NCBI GenBank assembly: GCA_965237505.1
Contig: CBDEFR010000004.1
Span: 484,343-548,342, forward strand
Origin: NVTR01 sp965237505
GTDB lineage: Bacteria > Pseudomonadota > Alphaproteobacteria > Rhodobacterales > Rhodobacteraceae
Reading direction: 5' to 3'
Length of the DNA stretch: 64,000 bases
A model generated the notes under the pieces. That model saw only the letters and a list, made by a program, of their open reading frames with translations, was not told where the DNA came from and searched no databases. Of this stretch, positions 27,501 through 35,629 are shown piece after piece. Position 1 is the stretch's first letter. Each line of letters starts with the position of its first letter. The position numbers were made by a program, and so were the translations under genes.

Positions 27501-30500
27501 GCAGCCCTGCGTCCCGGAGCGCATCAAGCCCGGTGCCGGTCGGCGTCAGAGCCACAACCTGCCAGTCCGCGCGCCTGTAGAGCGCCACCAGACGCGCCGC
27601 CACCAGCGTTTTGCCGGTGCCCGCCTCGCCGCGGATCAGCCGCAGCCGTCCCGGCTCACAGCCATGCGCGACCGCCACCCGCTGCGCCGCATTCAGATCC
27701 GCCGCGTCCCCGGAGGTCATCGCCAGCGCCGGGGCGTCTGGCGGCGCCGCGCCAAGCGCCAGCCGTGTTCCGAGATCAACCGCCGCCAGTTCGGCGCGCA
27801 GCTGCGCGCCGGTCGAATAGACCCGGCCCTGGCCGTCACCGCCGTCCTCGGCCAGCACCACCAGATCGCGGTGTGACATTGCGTCGCGGAACAGCCGCAG
27901 GAAGGTCTCCGGCTCGGCCACCGCCCGCGACAGCACCCCGGCCACATCATCGGCCCGGAACACCGAGCGCTGCCGGATCAGGTCATCAATCACCTGGGTC
28001 GGGTGCTGGGCATACTGCACGCCGCCTGCCGCCGCACCGTCGGGGCCGGGTTTCAGGACCGGATCGCCGTGGATATAATCGGAAGCCAGCAGTCCGCTGA
28101 CGCGCTCGGCGACCGCCATCAGCGAGGCGTCGTCCAGAAAACTCACGCCGCCGGAGGCGGCGCCGGTTTCCACGCTCACACCGGAGCCCAGCCAGTCGCC
28201 GCGCGCCCCGAGACCCAGCATCGCGGCACTTGCCACCATGCTGCGCGGCGTTCCCGCCGCGTCCGGCCCGTCCTCGATGTCAATCGACAAATGCCCCGGG
28301 GCGTACGCCAGCGTAATCAGATCGGCCGGGCAGCTCAGATGACCGGCGCGCCCGAACACCGTCACGCTGTCGCGATGCCGGGTGAGCGCCACATAGACCG
28401 CGTGCCGGTTCATCCGGCCGTGCCCGAGCACCAGCGTGTGATCGACCGTCACACCCTGGGATTTGTGGATGGTTGCCGCATAGCCGTAATCAAGATCACG
28501 GAAGGTCGCCAGATCCAGCGTCACCGCCCGTGACCTGCCATCGACCAGAAGATCGATCTCGCCGGCCCGGGTGGCCGCCACCGTGCCGAACGCCGAGCGC
28601 GGCAGATCAAGGGCGCGGTGCGGGCGCGTCAGCATCACCCGGTCTCCCGGTCCGAGCGCCAGCGGCACCGCAATCCGCTCGTGGGTCGGGGTCGTTCTGT
28701 CGATCCGGGTGATCGTGCCGTAATCGCGAATACCGGCCTGATCGATCTCGCCGCGCGCCAGCGCCTGCGCCCGGATTGCGTCGTTCAGCGCCCAGACCTC
28801 GCGGTTGGTACAGGCCAGCGCAATCCGCGCGCAGCCCGCCCCGTCTGCCGCGCTGCCGGTGCCGGTTTTGTAATAGGCCGCCGCCAGCGCGCTCACCGGA
28901 TCGTTCAGCGTGACGCTGTCCAGCCGCAATGCCCCCTTGTCGATGTAATGCCGTATCGCCGGCGCGATTTCCGCGCCGCCCCGTGCCAGCGCTTCGGTTG
29001 CCATCCGGTCCGCCAGAGTGCGTTGCCGCCGCACCGAGCCGAGCGCCGCGACCGGCGCGCCGGCCGTTGCCTGGCTCACACCGCGTTCCGCCGCCGCCCA
29101 GCCCGGCAGGTCCGAGACCGGTTGCAACTGTTCGGGATCCCCGACCGCAATCAGCTTGCCCCTCATCGCCGAGACAACGCCCGCAATCCGCGCCCATTGT
29201 CCCGTCCCTACCATGCCGGCCTCATCCATGATGAACACGAACCGGTCCCGCTTAGGGCGTTCGCCCCGCGACCAGCGCGCATCCCAGGCCGCCAGTGACG
29301 CGGTCCGCATGCCCTTGATGCCGCCAAGCTCCTGCGTTGCCTTGCCCGAGGCTGCGCCGCCCAGAACCTCAAACCCGCGCGCCTGCCAGACCCGCGCCAC
29401 CTCGCCCAGCGTGAAGGTTTTGCCGGTTCCCGCATAGCCTTTTACCAGCGTCAGCGGCGTCGGCGACAGCATCGCTTGCGCGGCCACCCGCTGATCCGGC
29501 GTCAGGCCGCTGTCGGCCAGCAGACCGGTGCCGCTGTCGGCCGCCAGGCCGGTGCCGGCGGCCGGGCCGGGGGTCGCCATGGCGCGCGCCAGCGTTTCCA
29601 GCCGCTGCATTTCAGAGGCCCGGGCCGTGGTGACGTATTGCGCCTGGCCATCGGGGCTGTTCTGCACCAGACGCACCGCCGCGCCCGATCCCATTGCCTC
29701 CGATACCAAAGCCGCAAGCTCTGTCGTCGTCAGTTGCAGCCGGTCCCGGAACCCGGCTTCGATATCGCCCCTGGTAAACACCGCTCGCTGCGCCTGCACC
29801 ACCACCAGAATATGCGCCGGGTGATGCTGCAGATACAGCGCGTTGGCCTGTGCCACCGTCGAGCACCGTTGCGCTTCGCGCGCCGTCCCTCCCTGGCGTA
29901 TCGCTCGCTCGGCCACATGCCAATTATGGCTGTCCGGCTCCAGGTAAATCCCCCGCGCATGGTTTGAACGGTGGTCAATGCGCTCGTCAAACCCGGCCCG
30001 CTCAAGCGCCAGGTTGGCGTGCTGTGCCCAGTCCGAGCGCAGGCCTGAAAGAACGTCTCTGGCGCACCAGTCGCGCCGTTTGCGGCCCCAGTCCGCGCTG
30101 TCCAGGTCACGGGTGGTCAGCATGATATGCGCATGTGGATTGCCGTCCGATTTGTCGTGAATAACCCAGTCCGCGACCATCCCGCGATCACTGAGCGAGG
30201 CCCGCACATAGCCCTGCATCAGCGCAATCTGCGCCTGCCGGTCCAGCTCACGGGGCAGCGCCACGGTCAGGCTGCGCGCATACTGCGCCCGTGTCGGAAT
30301 CCTGTTCAGCCGGTTTTCGCCATGCTCGACCGCGTTCCAGAGCTGCTCGGATACCCGGGCCATGGCGGCCCGGTGGATCGCCGCTTCGGACATATCCAGA
30401 TCCTGCGCCTGCACTGCGGTGCGCACCACGCGCAGCGCGTCTGCGAATGCGGCACGCCCGAAGGCGTTGTCCGCCCAGTCCGGGGCGTCCTCCGGCAGGG

Positions 30501-30663
30501 CAACTTCCGCATGGACCATGGCCTGCGCGTTGCCGGTAAAGGACGTGGTTTCCCGGAAGGCCTGCGACACCATGCGGACTGCATGCCGATAGGCCGCCGC
30601 GCGCACCGCGCTGCCGCCTTTGCAGCGGGAGATAACTGTGGCACTCAGATGAAAAATCGCCAT
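24520..30663 (-). CDS. TraA/MobA-type relaxase with two helicase modules
   Basis: A 2047-residue conjugative relaxase. Residues 1-250 form the MobA/MobL nickase (start MAIFHLSATVISRCKGGSAV, metal-binding NPHAHIML near 175). Module one has Walker A GYAGTGKT near 410, a DEAG Walker B and KSQGVT near 733. A second P-loop ATPase module has GEAGTGKT near 1015 and DDAG, but HGEMG near 1316 where an active RecD/TraI-like helicase would carry KSQG. A charged C-terminal tail follows. Start 30663 fits the family; 30693 is an alternative. GC and codon bias are far above the flanks, indicating separate origin. It nicks oriT and unwinds plasmid DNA in conjugation. No other tra genes are nearby. Confidence 0.8.
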   Translation of the reverse strand: MAIFHLSATVISRCKGGSAVRAAAYRHAVRMVSQAFRETTSFTGNAQAMVHAEVALPEDAPDWADNAFGRAAFADALRVVRTAVQAQDLDMSEAAIHRAAMARVSEQLWNAVEHGENRLNRIPTRAQYARSLTVALPRELDRQAQIALMQGYVRASLSDRGMVADWVIHDKSDGNPHAHIMLTTRDLDSADWGRKRRDWCARDVLSGLRSDWAQHANLALERAGFDERIDHRSNHARGIYLEPDSHNWHVAERAIRQGGTAREAQRCSTVAQANALYLQHHPAHILVVVQAQRAVFTRGDIEAGFRDRLQLTTTELAALVSEAMGSGAAVRLVQNSPDGQAQYVTTARASEMQRLETLARAMATPGPAAGTGLAADSGTGLLADSGLTPDQRVAAQAMLSPTPLTLVKGYAGTGKTFTLGEVARVWQARGFEVLGGAASGKATQELGGIKGMRTASLAAWDARWSRGERPKRDRFVFIMDEAGMVGTGQWARIAGVVSAMRGKLIAVGDPEQLQPVSDLPGWAAAERGVSQATAGAPVAALGSVRRQRTLADRMATEALARGGAEIAPAIRHYIDKGALRLDSVTLNDPVSALAAAYYKTGTGSAADGAGCARIALACTNREVWALNDAIRAQALARGEIDQAGIRDYGTITRIDRTTPTHERIAVPLALGPGDRVMLTRPHRALDLPRSAFGTVAATRAGEIDLLVDGRSRAVTLDLATFRDLDYGYAATIHKSQGVTVDHTLVLGHGRMNRHAVYVALTRHRDSVTVFGRAGHLSCPADLITLAYAPGHLSIDIEDGPDAAGTPRSMVASAAMLGLGARGDWLGSGVSVETGAASGGVSFLDDASLMAVAERVSGLLASDYIHGDPVLKPGPDGAAAGGVQYAQHPTQVIDDLIRQRSVFRADDVAGVLSRAVAEPETFLRLFRDAMSHRDLVVLAEDGGDGQGRVYSTGAQLRAELAAVDLGTRLALGAAPPDAPALAMTSGDAADLNAAQRVAVAHGCEPGRLRLIRGEAGTGKTLVAARLVALYRRADWQVVALTPTGTGLDALRDAGLPAGRTLRQFTRDRREGRLQLDPGTVVVLDDAGRLGGREAGELLADIEASGAKLIALMDGGLQVPLEAGPVLRAVETRTGSARLEDMQGRTPSRAEALRLVAAGDARGVEMLREAGVIQAEGTLRDAAAAVALRYLTDGQGDKIALAWSRADAGLLTRAIRAGLDELYEGRAAFEAETEGAFAGLKPGDRIRFIASAGWQKGRPAGTAPPRIRAGETAELVGRDHGRLRLRIEGRSPLTGRKDVRDVVYAPDAELPDWRFAFAGTIHGEMGRARDSVHVLAAPGLNRQVLAAGLNLHLRDLTVTVPCAAARLGEVMGRILRRTASAPSVIDYGFDASLGAREALRGEVYQEAPGAPGGGAGIARAVARLRDLAGLAGDPRPAAAVLPRGLEGAVLAEVIGAAILHDGAAPEGEDRLAVERVVRDISDPRAWRRVLRTVPATLPGAADDLAAAVAGRDGGGRLLAPARILARGALTAQAMGEDRVAALFERGLGLYGKRAGAARLLGRPEDLVAPQRDRQTEAAWPDPAVRPERGRSAVTGPPRGRPRPRWRLDIGRLLGDVPRADTIIAEQVLEGLAGMFGLGPRAGRARRPARQAALRYAAWQAADRSGRGHATGAGDGWHATPPEQVPEASRVVAPHHEPVSAPGPDTGPADAEADVPSTLPDDTDGELQKFLRERQADIDEFPKEKMAEAELASEYAGVALQMACALTDRIAAASTVHQLPLPADIARMLQKAASRSDLPQEKVNTIAGEIAKDRAAFESKIAFAKELIAGAEPIRMYGAPPDRFDEDIFVAQLRTDSGPDADGGHPMRLNTHPVRERYTREVDRRVTDDLASGLAVPTKEEHLVARLSLLPDRSEDEASIAAALNEALRWGRPMEGAKLERERAAVLHRLGSAGDTDPDRWDDAQGLLARLYCSHTYQEIRALADPERDLPATMPPIDDAARRSAADGYAKSAQVADEMLSGFLWWPHIRQHCPEIERSRSMSRGRGMSM

Positions 30664-30798
30664 GCTGTCGCGCAGCGTAACAGACCATAACAAATCCGAA
30701 AGGATTTTTTATGTAAGTGTGCCTTACTTATTTTTGCTTATTTCGCTACGCTCAAGCCGCCAAAATCGTTCCCCGGATTTTCAGCCCATATGTAAGGG

Positions 30799-31059
30799 CC
30801 CATTCCTGCGATACCCCGGTGGCACCGCATGCTTCAGAATTTTTGACACAGTCTTGCGGTCAATCCCGAAATGTCGGGCCGCCGCACTCTTGCTCATCCC
30901 ATCCACATGGCACGCACGGCGCACCCGACTATACAGTTCCACAGAATACATCTCCCCGCCCTCAGCTCGTTTGCTTCAGGCTTCAGGGTGCGGAATTTTG
31001 CTCCGCGACGGTCAGATCATCCGACCGATTCCGTGGGTATTTTGTCTCCGGGATTCACA
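30799..31059 (-). mobile_element. IS21 end fragment (istA start)
   Basis: Nearly identical to 60260-60522, the istA end of IS21 element 3. It includes the terminal repeat (TGTGAATCCCGGAG read leftward from 31059) and the istA start (MYSVELYSRVRRACHVDGMS from 30951). It is cut at 30799 and abuts the IS256 fragment on its other side. Confidence 0.8.
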
Positions 31060-31065
31060 GGTGCC

Positions 31066-31183
31066 GCGTCAGAGAATGGGTTGCCGCCCGAAACCAGTTC
31101 GCTATTCTCTACCCAGAACGGTTCAACAAATGACCCGTTTTAACTGCATGGGCTGAGCGCCATACACAGAGTTTCAGATACTC
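31066..31183 (+). mobile_element. IS256 right-end fragment
   Basis: Matches 5662-5779 of the complete IS256: last codons of the transposase (EWVAARNQFAILYPERFNK) and the right inverted end. One base differs in the coding part (CCC AGA for CCG GAA region). A solo end left by deletion or recombination. Confidence 0.8.
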
Positions 31184-31249
31184 CCGGTTGCGCTGAAACA
31201 GCACAAGTGCACCGCCGTAATGCTCCTGTCTGTTCTCGTAAAATCCCAC
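31184..31249 (-). pseudogene. Start of a truncated gene, unidentified
   Basis: A GTG at 31249, overlapping the end of the nuclease-like gene, opens a frame GFYENRQEHYGGALVLFQRN cut by the IS256 fragment. The ending resembles the N-terminus of some phage-type integrases, but 22 residues are too few to decide. Confidence 0.25.
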
Positions 31250-31605
31250 GTCAGTTCGCCCCAAATCGCTCTTCTACAAAACTCCAATTATCCTCAAACT
31301 GCGCCAGTGAGGTCATTTCGACTGCACAGTGTGTGGTTTTTGGATTGCGAGGACGAACACCGTTATGTTTGTCCAACCACGCGCCATAGTTCTGCAAAAT
31401 TATCGCCTGCAGTTCGCGTTGAAGCAGTATGAAATATTTGTCCTGTCCCGCGCCGTCGCCTATCTTTACGAACACATAAACCAGCTCACCATCTAGCGTT
31501 TCGTCCAAGCCACGCACTATTTGGCGGTCACCTTCAAAATCAATATGAATGAAGCGCGTTGCGTTAAAGTTGTAGCGCACCCGGTTCCTTGGACACAAGT
31601 TTGTC

Positions 31606-32511
31606 TCACGCGGCGGGCCTGATTGAGATCGCGGCGTGCCACGCCTGACGAGCTTGAGCGGGGCTCAGGTAGCCGTTCTTTTCGACGATCCACTGGGCAT
31701 TGTAGAGTTCGACGAAGTCGCGGACGGCGTCCCGCAGCTCCGCGATGTTGCGGTAGATGCGACCATGGATGATCTGTTCCTTCAGCGTGCGATTGAACCG
31801 CTCGGCGACGCCGTTGGTCTGGGGCTCGGCGACGAAGGCGTAGGACGGCTGGATGCCCCAGAACTTGATCTGGTTGGTGAAGTGGTCCGACAGATACTGG
31901 GAGCCGTGATCCATCCGCAAGGCCAGCCCCCGAGCCGCGCCGGCCGCGGTCGAGCCATACAGCCCGGCAAGCCCCATGGAGATCGGCTGCAGGGCGGCGA
32001 AGCGGTCGCCGCGCTTGCAGACATGCCAGCCGACACACTCGGCGTTCCAATGCTCGACGGCGGTGAAGATCCAGCCCCAGCCGTCGTCCACCGTGAACAC
32101 CCGAACGCCATCGGTGCCCCACATGAGGTTCGGGGCATGAGTGATGATCTCACCGTCATGGGGATTGCCGCCACGGCGGCGGCAGCGATGGGGCGAGAGC
32201 AGATTGTTCTCGCGCATCAGGCGGAGCACCCGCTTGCGGGCAACCCGGATGTCGCGACAGACCCGAAGCCGAGCCCAGACCTTGCGGTAGCCCTCGCCCT
32301 CCCAGGGCGATGCCTCCAGGTCGGCTTCGATCGCCACCAGCAGCGCCTGGTCCGAGATCGCGGGCTTCGGTCCCCGACGCTTTGCCGGCGGCTGCTCGGC
32401 GTGCTGGCCGGAGGTCATGGCGTAGAACGAGGAGCGGGCCATGCCCCAGGCGGCGCAGACCCGCCGCAGGCCGTAGGCCAGACCCGTGCCGGGCGAGGTG
32501 GCGGCACTCAT
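31606..32511 (-). CDS. IS3-family transposase OrfB
   Basis: A 301-residue rve-type integrase. HTH_21 region (GYRKVWARLRV) and catalytic residues in MWGTDGVRVFTVDDGWG (D), LRMDHGSQYLSDHF (D) and NGVAERFNRTLKEQ (E). Intact frame. Confidence 0.88.
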   Translation of the reverse strand: MSAATSPGTGLAYGLRRVCAAWGMARSSFYAMTSGQHAEQPPAKRRGPKPAISDQALLVAIEADLEASPWEGEGYRKVWARLRVCRDIRVARKRVLRLMRENNLLSPHRCRRRGGNPHDGEIITHAPNLMWGTDGVRVFTVDDGWGWIFTAVEHWNAECVGWHVCKRGDRFAALQPISMGLAGLYGSTAAGAARGLALRMDHGSQYLSDHFTNQIKFWGIQPSYAFVAEPQTNGVAERFNRTLKEQIIHGRIYRNIAELRDAVRDFVELYNAQWIVEKNGYLSPAQARQAWHAAISIRPAA

Positions 32512-32918
32512 CGCCGCGACCTCCGCCGCCCCAAAGGGCCGAAGGTCTCCGTCTTGGCCTCCAGCAGTTCCACCTGCATGGTCAACTCTCCGATCCGCTT
32601 CATGGCGCTATCCAGTTCCGCCTGCACCGGATCGCCCTTGCGTTGCTTGAGCGAGGCGTCGATCCCGCCGATCGCTTTCTCACGCCACTGCTCGAGCCGG
32701 AAGATCTCTACGCCCAACTGGCGCGACAGAAGTTGCACCGGCTCGTCACGCAAAAGCCGCAGAACGACCTCACGCTTGCGCGCCACCGTCCATCGCTGGC
32801 CAAGTCCCAGCGGGCCTGCCGGCAAAGCATGGCCTGGGGAAAACGTGGACGAGCCAAGCTCGCCCGCATTTACCACAGGCCCATCAACAGCAACTTTCTT
32901 CTCAAAATTATCAGTCAT
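32508..32918 (-). CDS. IS3-family OrfA
   Basis: A 136-residue DNA-binding protein with an HTH (WTVARKREVVLRLLRDEP...QLLSRQLGVEIFRLEQWREKAI) and a leucine-zipper-like C-terminus (AMKRIGELTMQVELLEAKTE). AGGAGG eight bases upstream decides ATG 32918 over 32939. Confidence 0.85.
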   Translation of the reverse strand: MTDNFEKKVAVDGPVVNAGELGSSTFSPGHALPAGPLGLGQRWTVARKREVVLRLLRDEPVQLLSRQLGVEIFRLEQWREKAIGGIDASLKQRKGDPVQAELDSAMKRIGELTMQVELLEAKTETFGPLGRRRSRR

Positions 32919-33191
32919 GTTCCGGTCCTCCTTGGACACTTCGATTAAGCCAATTCTGTGTCCAAGGAAATCGGGTCCGACTCACGTTGCGTTAAAGTGA
33001 ACTGAACCAGTGCGCCAAGCTTTGACTTGTAAGTGCACTGTTGTGTCGTTCGCGTATGCCAAAATATCAATGTCAGGAACGTTGCCCGCAAATGCAGTAG
33101 CAACAATCCCGCGCCTACCTAGCTCAGCAACAACCAAGCTTTCACCAATTTGCCCCGCCAGCTGTGTCTTAAAGTTACGAGCCAATACTAT

Positions 33192-33296
33192 CTACTCTTC
33201 ACTTTCAGCTTCTACATCTTCCGCGTCCTCAAGCATTCGCTTAAGTCGCTCCGCAATCGTTTCACCCTCAAACATCCAAAATTGCCAACCGTTAAC
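33192..33296 (-). pseudogene. C-terminal stub of an unidentified gene
   Basis: An open frame NGWQFWMFEGETIAERLKRM followed by an acidic tail, ending at TAG 33192, six bases before the TTG start of the nuclease-like gene. It is cut at 33296 by the IS1380 remnant. It was probably cotranscribed with the nuclease gene. No family recognised. Confidence 0.35.
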
Positions 33297-33758
33297 CGGC
33301 ATTCTCCATTTGGCTTGCCTCCCGTGAGGCTAAAGCAACCGAAGGCGACTCTCCAGGCGATTTCTGCCTCCGATCCGCGTGTGGTGCTGCGTGCCGGCCG
33401 GATAGCACGACCAAACAGGCCAATCCGACCGCTTAAGGCGTCTCTCGACGCGTTTTCGGACACACCTTTCCTGTCACCAGCGTTGGATTTAGCCGATCTG
33501 GGCGGGTTTCTGGTCATGTGCACCCTGTTGCGGCAGACGGATCGCGCAGCCCGTTGATCAGGCCAAGAATCCCGGCGAACACTTGCCGCGGCAGTGCGGC
33601 CTCGGCCATCTGGAAGATGGCGTAGCGGCCATGGCGCACCAGCCGCGTACCGGTCTTGATCAGCCGTTCGCGCAAAGAGGTCAGTGACCATGTCTCGATC
33701 TCGCTGGGCGTCGCCAGCGTGCGCAGGAAGTTCGCCAGATTGTAGGCGAGGGCATGAA
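33297..33758 (-). mobile_element. IS1380-family remnant, copy 2 (inverted)
   Basis: Nearly identical to 3299-3760 in reverse orientation, with the same terminal CCGGCATTCTCCATTTGGC. At 33758 the IS1380 sequence stops exactly where the Tni transposon end TGTCATAG begins, so the transposon inserted into this IS. Confidence 0.75.
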
Positions 33759-33826
33759 TGTCATAGTAGTGTTAATAATGAGATTCCGCAGACGGGGGTG
33801 TTTTCTGGGCGGTTTTAGTAGTGTTA
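33759..33826. repeat. Tni transposon left end with binding-like sites
   Basis: Terminal TGTCATAGTAGTG, then TTAATAATGAGATT. A second AGTAGTGTTA at 33817 is split from its other half (TTAATTACGAGATA, from 34987) by the IS630. Excising the IS630 with one TA restores a second site like those at the right end. Confidence 0.65.
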
Positions 33827-33837
33827 TACCAACGGCC

Positions 33838-34386
33838 CTAGTCGTTGAACGTTTTGGCCCATTGTCTGGTAGTGATTGACGTGATTGCGGTTTTGTCGTT
33901 TGCAAAGAAGTTCCATGCTTCGCAACACCTGTCGACGATCTGCTCATAATTGTCGAAGACGGATATGGCGAGCTTGTTGGCACGCAGATAAGCCCACACA
34001 TTTTCCATCGGGTTGAGTTCAGGGGAATAGGGCGGGAGTTTGAGCAGGGTGATGTTGTCGGGTACCTCCAGCTCTGCCGAACCGTGCCAGCCAGCGCCAT
34101 CCAGAATGAGAAGGGCATGTGCGCCCGATGCGACGGTTTTAGCGATCTCGGCGAGATGCGCGCTCATGGCCTGTGTGTCGGCATGTGGCATGATCAGAGC
34201 GGCCGCTTCAGCCCGTTCCGGGCAGACGGCGCCGAAAATGTAGCTCCAGATATAGCGGGTGTCGCGCGGGGCACGGGGGCGTGTTCCACGCTCGGCCCAG
34301 ATACGGGTGAGCGTGCCCTGCTGGCCAACCCGCGCTTCATCCTGAAACCATATCTCCAGGGGCTTGCTGCGGGCTGTTTCCGGCAA
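33838..34386 (-). CDS. IS630 transposase, catalytic frame
   Basis: The DDE_3 domain: IWFQDEARVGQQG (D), LLILDGAGWHGSAELEVP (D), LPPYSPELNPMENVWAYLR (E). It lies in the -1 frame relative to the upstream frame; a TTTTAAAAAAAC sequence at 34410-34421 suits programmed -1 slippage. Confidence 0.85.
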   Translation of the reverse strand: MPETARSKPLEIWFQDEARVGQQGTLTRIWAERGTRPRAPRDTRYIWSYIFGAVCPERAEAAALIMPHADTQAMSAHLAEIAKTVASGAHALLILDGAGWHGSAELEVPDNITLLKLPPYSPELNPMENVWAYLRANKLAISVFDNYEQIVDRCCEAWNFFANDKTAITSITTRQWAKTFND

Positions 34387-34394
34387 GGCTGCTT

Positions 34395-34901
34395 CTACCT
34401 CTGCGGCGAAGTTTTTTTAAAAGCCTCCTGTGCATCCGGGTCGGATTTCGGATGCTGCGGGCGCACCGACAAACGCCGAAAGCCCAGGCTTGCCAATTGT
34501 TTGCCAACAGTTCGCTCATGCACGGTGACGCCGAAGCGCTCTTCGATCTTGCGTTTCAGATCAATGCGCCGCCAGCGCACAACCCCATCGGTTTCGGGGT
34601 CGGGACCCGCCCGAACCATTTCCGCCAACTCCTCCTTCTGTGCCGCGCTCAGCAGACAGGGTGGATCCGGCGGGCGACGGTTGAACAGGCCCGACACGCC
34701 CTCCGCATTGTAACGGTGGGCCCAATCCCGCAGCGTCTGCCGATCCATGCCGCAGTTTTCTGCCGCCGTCTTGCGGTCAACCCCATCCAGAACCAGGGCA
34801 ATCGCCAACATCCGTCGCGCCGCTTTCCCATCCCGGCACCGCGCCGCTTCCTGGCGAAGCTCGCCTGCGGACTTGTCTTTTCGCGTAATCCTTACTGCCA
34901 T
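34395..34901 (-). CDS. IS630 helix-turn-helix frame
   Basis: Two HTH units (TAAENCGMDRQTLRDWAHRY and a winged-helix segment ...ERFGVTVHERTVGKQLASLGF). Ends shortly after the A7 run, so the full transposase would be a frameshift product with the 33838-34386 frame. Confidence 0.8.
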   Translation of the reverse strand: MAVRITRKDKSAGELRQEAARCRDGKAARRMLAIALVLDGVDRKTAAENCGMDRQTLRDWAHRYNAEGVSGLFNRRPPDPPCLLSAAQKEELAEMVRAGPDPETDGVVRWRRIDLKRKIEERFGVTVHERTVGKQLASLGFRRLSVRPQHPKSDPDAQEAFKKTSPQR

Positions 34902-35045
34902 CAAAGCCTCCCTTGCCTTGATGCCACTGAATCAGATCACGCCGCTCGTGGGAATCCCCTTGAGTCAAATCTGGGGGCCGTTGGTATTAATTACGAGATA
35001 TCCACAGGGACCCTCGGGCAAAGCTTGCTGGTAGATTGCGTCGCT

Positions 35046-35629
35046 CTATTGCTTTTCCAAAATAGTCGCAGCGTAAGACAATAACTTGTGGCGTGGTGCG
35101 TTCGGGCCAAGTTCTTCGATCGCCTGACGAGCTGCAGTAAGAGAGTGCTTTGAAACCAAATATGTTGTCGCGGCGTCGCGCGGCTTTGCCGTTAGGTGTT
35201 CACTTTTCTCACGTCTTGGGATTTTTCGATTCAGATCATCTGACAGCTTGATAACTATCTTGAGTAGTTGCCGTTGATATGGAAAGGCGCGGCGCAAATT
35301 TTCGATGGTAGGGGCGTCATTGCGAAGAACAAATGCTGCCTTTAACACGGGCTGTGATGCGCTCATTCCAATGGCTGCAAGCAGATTGAACCGCTGCATC
35401 TGGCAATATGAGGTCAGGGTGGCCGTGCTGACGTTTGGATTCAAACTGCCCGCAATCTGCACCGCAAAATTCACCCTTCGAGCATCCCTGGCCGAACGGT
35501 TGGCAAAGGTCGATTTCAAGAACTCCGCTCCCCTAGCCGCTCTTACCTTAAGTTTGGTAGGGATTAATTTGACTTGGCCGTTCCCGGTTTTAGAAGGTGT
35601 CACCTCTGACCCACAATTTTCGCATGTTG
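35046..35629 (-). pseudogene. tniQ: tniQ, C-terminal part (inferred)
   Basis: A frame reading TCENCGSEVTP...(zinc-like C-x2-C), then helical sequence to the stop at 35046. By position (after tniB, before the left end) and frame it is the remainder of tniQ. With the IS3 (1276 bp) and IS5 (931 bp) removed, the frame matches the N-terminal part if 4+3 bp of duplications are allowed. Taken alone the sequence is not clearly recognisable. Confidence 0.5.

Larger units (their letters stand above)
31571..32984 (-). mobile_element. IS3-family element with 14-bp flanking repeat
   Basis: Imperfect ends sharing TG..G...ACCCG.TT and CCTTGGACACA. Both sides carry the exact direct repeat CGTTGCGTTAAAGT (31557-31570 and 32985-32998). 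It interrupts the nuclease-like gene. orfA and orfB overlap by four bases (ATGA). Confidence 0.8.
31251..33185 (-). pseudogene. PD-(D/E)XK nuclease-like gene split by IS3
   Basis: The first part (33185-32985, TTG start) reads GQIGESLVVAELGRRGIVATAFAG...PDIDILAY...VHLQVKAWR. The G-GE, D and Q-VK arrangement is that of PD-(D/E)XK nucleases (DUF4365-like). After HFNAT the IS3 element intervenes. The second part (31570-31251) continues RFIHIDFEGDRQIVRGLDE... to the stop. Removing the element and one copy of the 14-bp repeat joins both in frame. Once about 170 residues. Confidence 0.7.
33829..34984 (-). mobile_element. IS630-family element A
   Basis: Perfect terminal CCAACGGCCC repeats flanked by TA on both sides (33827-33828 and 34985-34986), the IS630 target. 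Two overlapping frames are joined at a run of seven A. Confidence 0.85.

Noticed and set aside
24967..27876. Long plus-strand ORF of 969 codons opposite the relaxase
   Set aside because: It is the antisense of a very GC-rich gene, its residues are dominated by R, P, A and H, and no family motifs occur. Other long plus-strand frames over 24.5-30.7 kb have the same cause.
31251..31598. 115-residue protein starting MCPRNRVRYNF
   Set aside because: Its first residues come from the IS3 end; the rest is the second half of the split nuclease-like gene.
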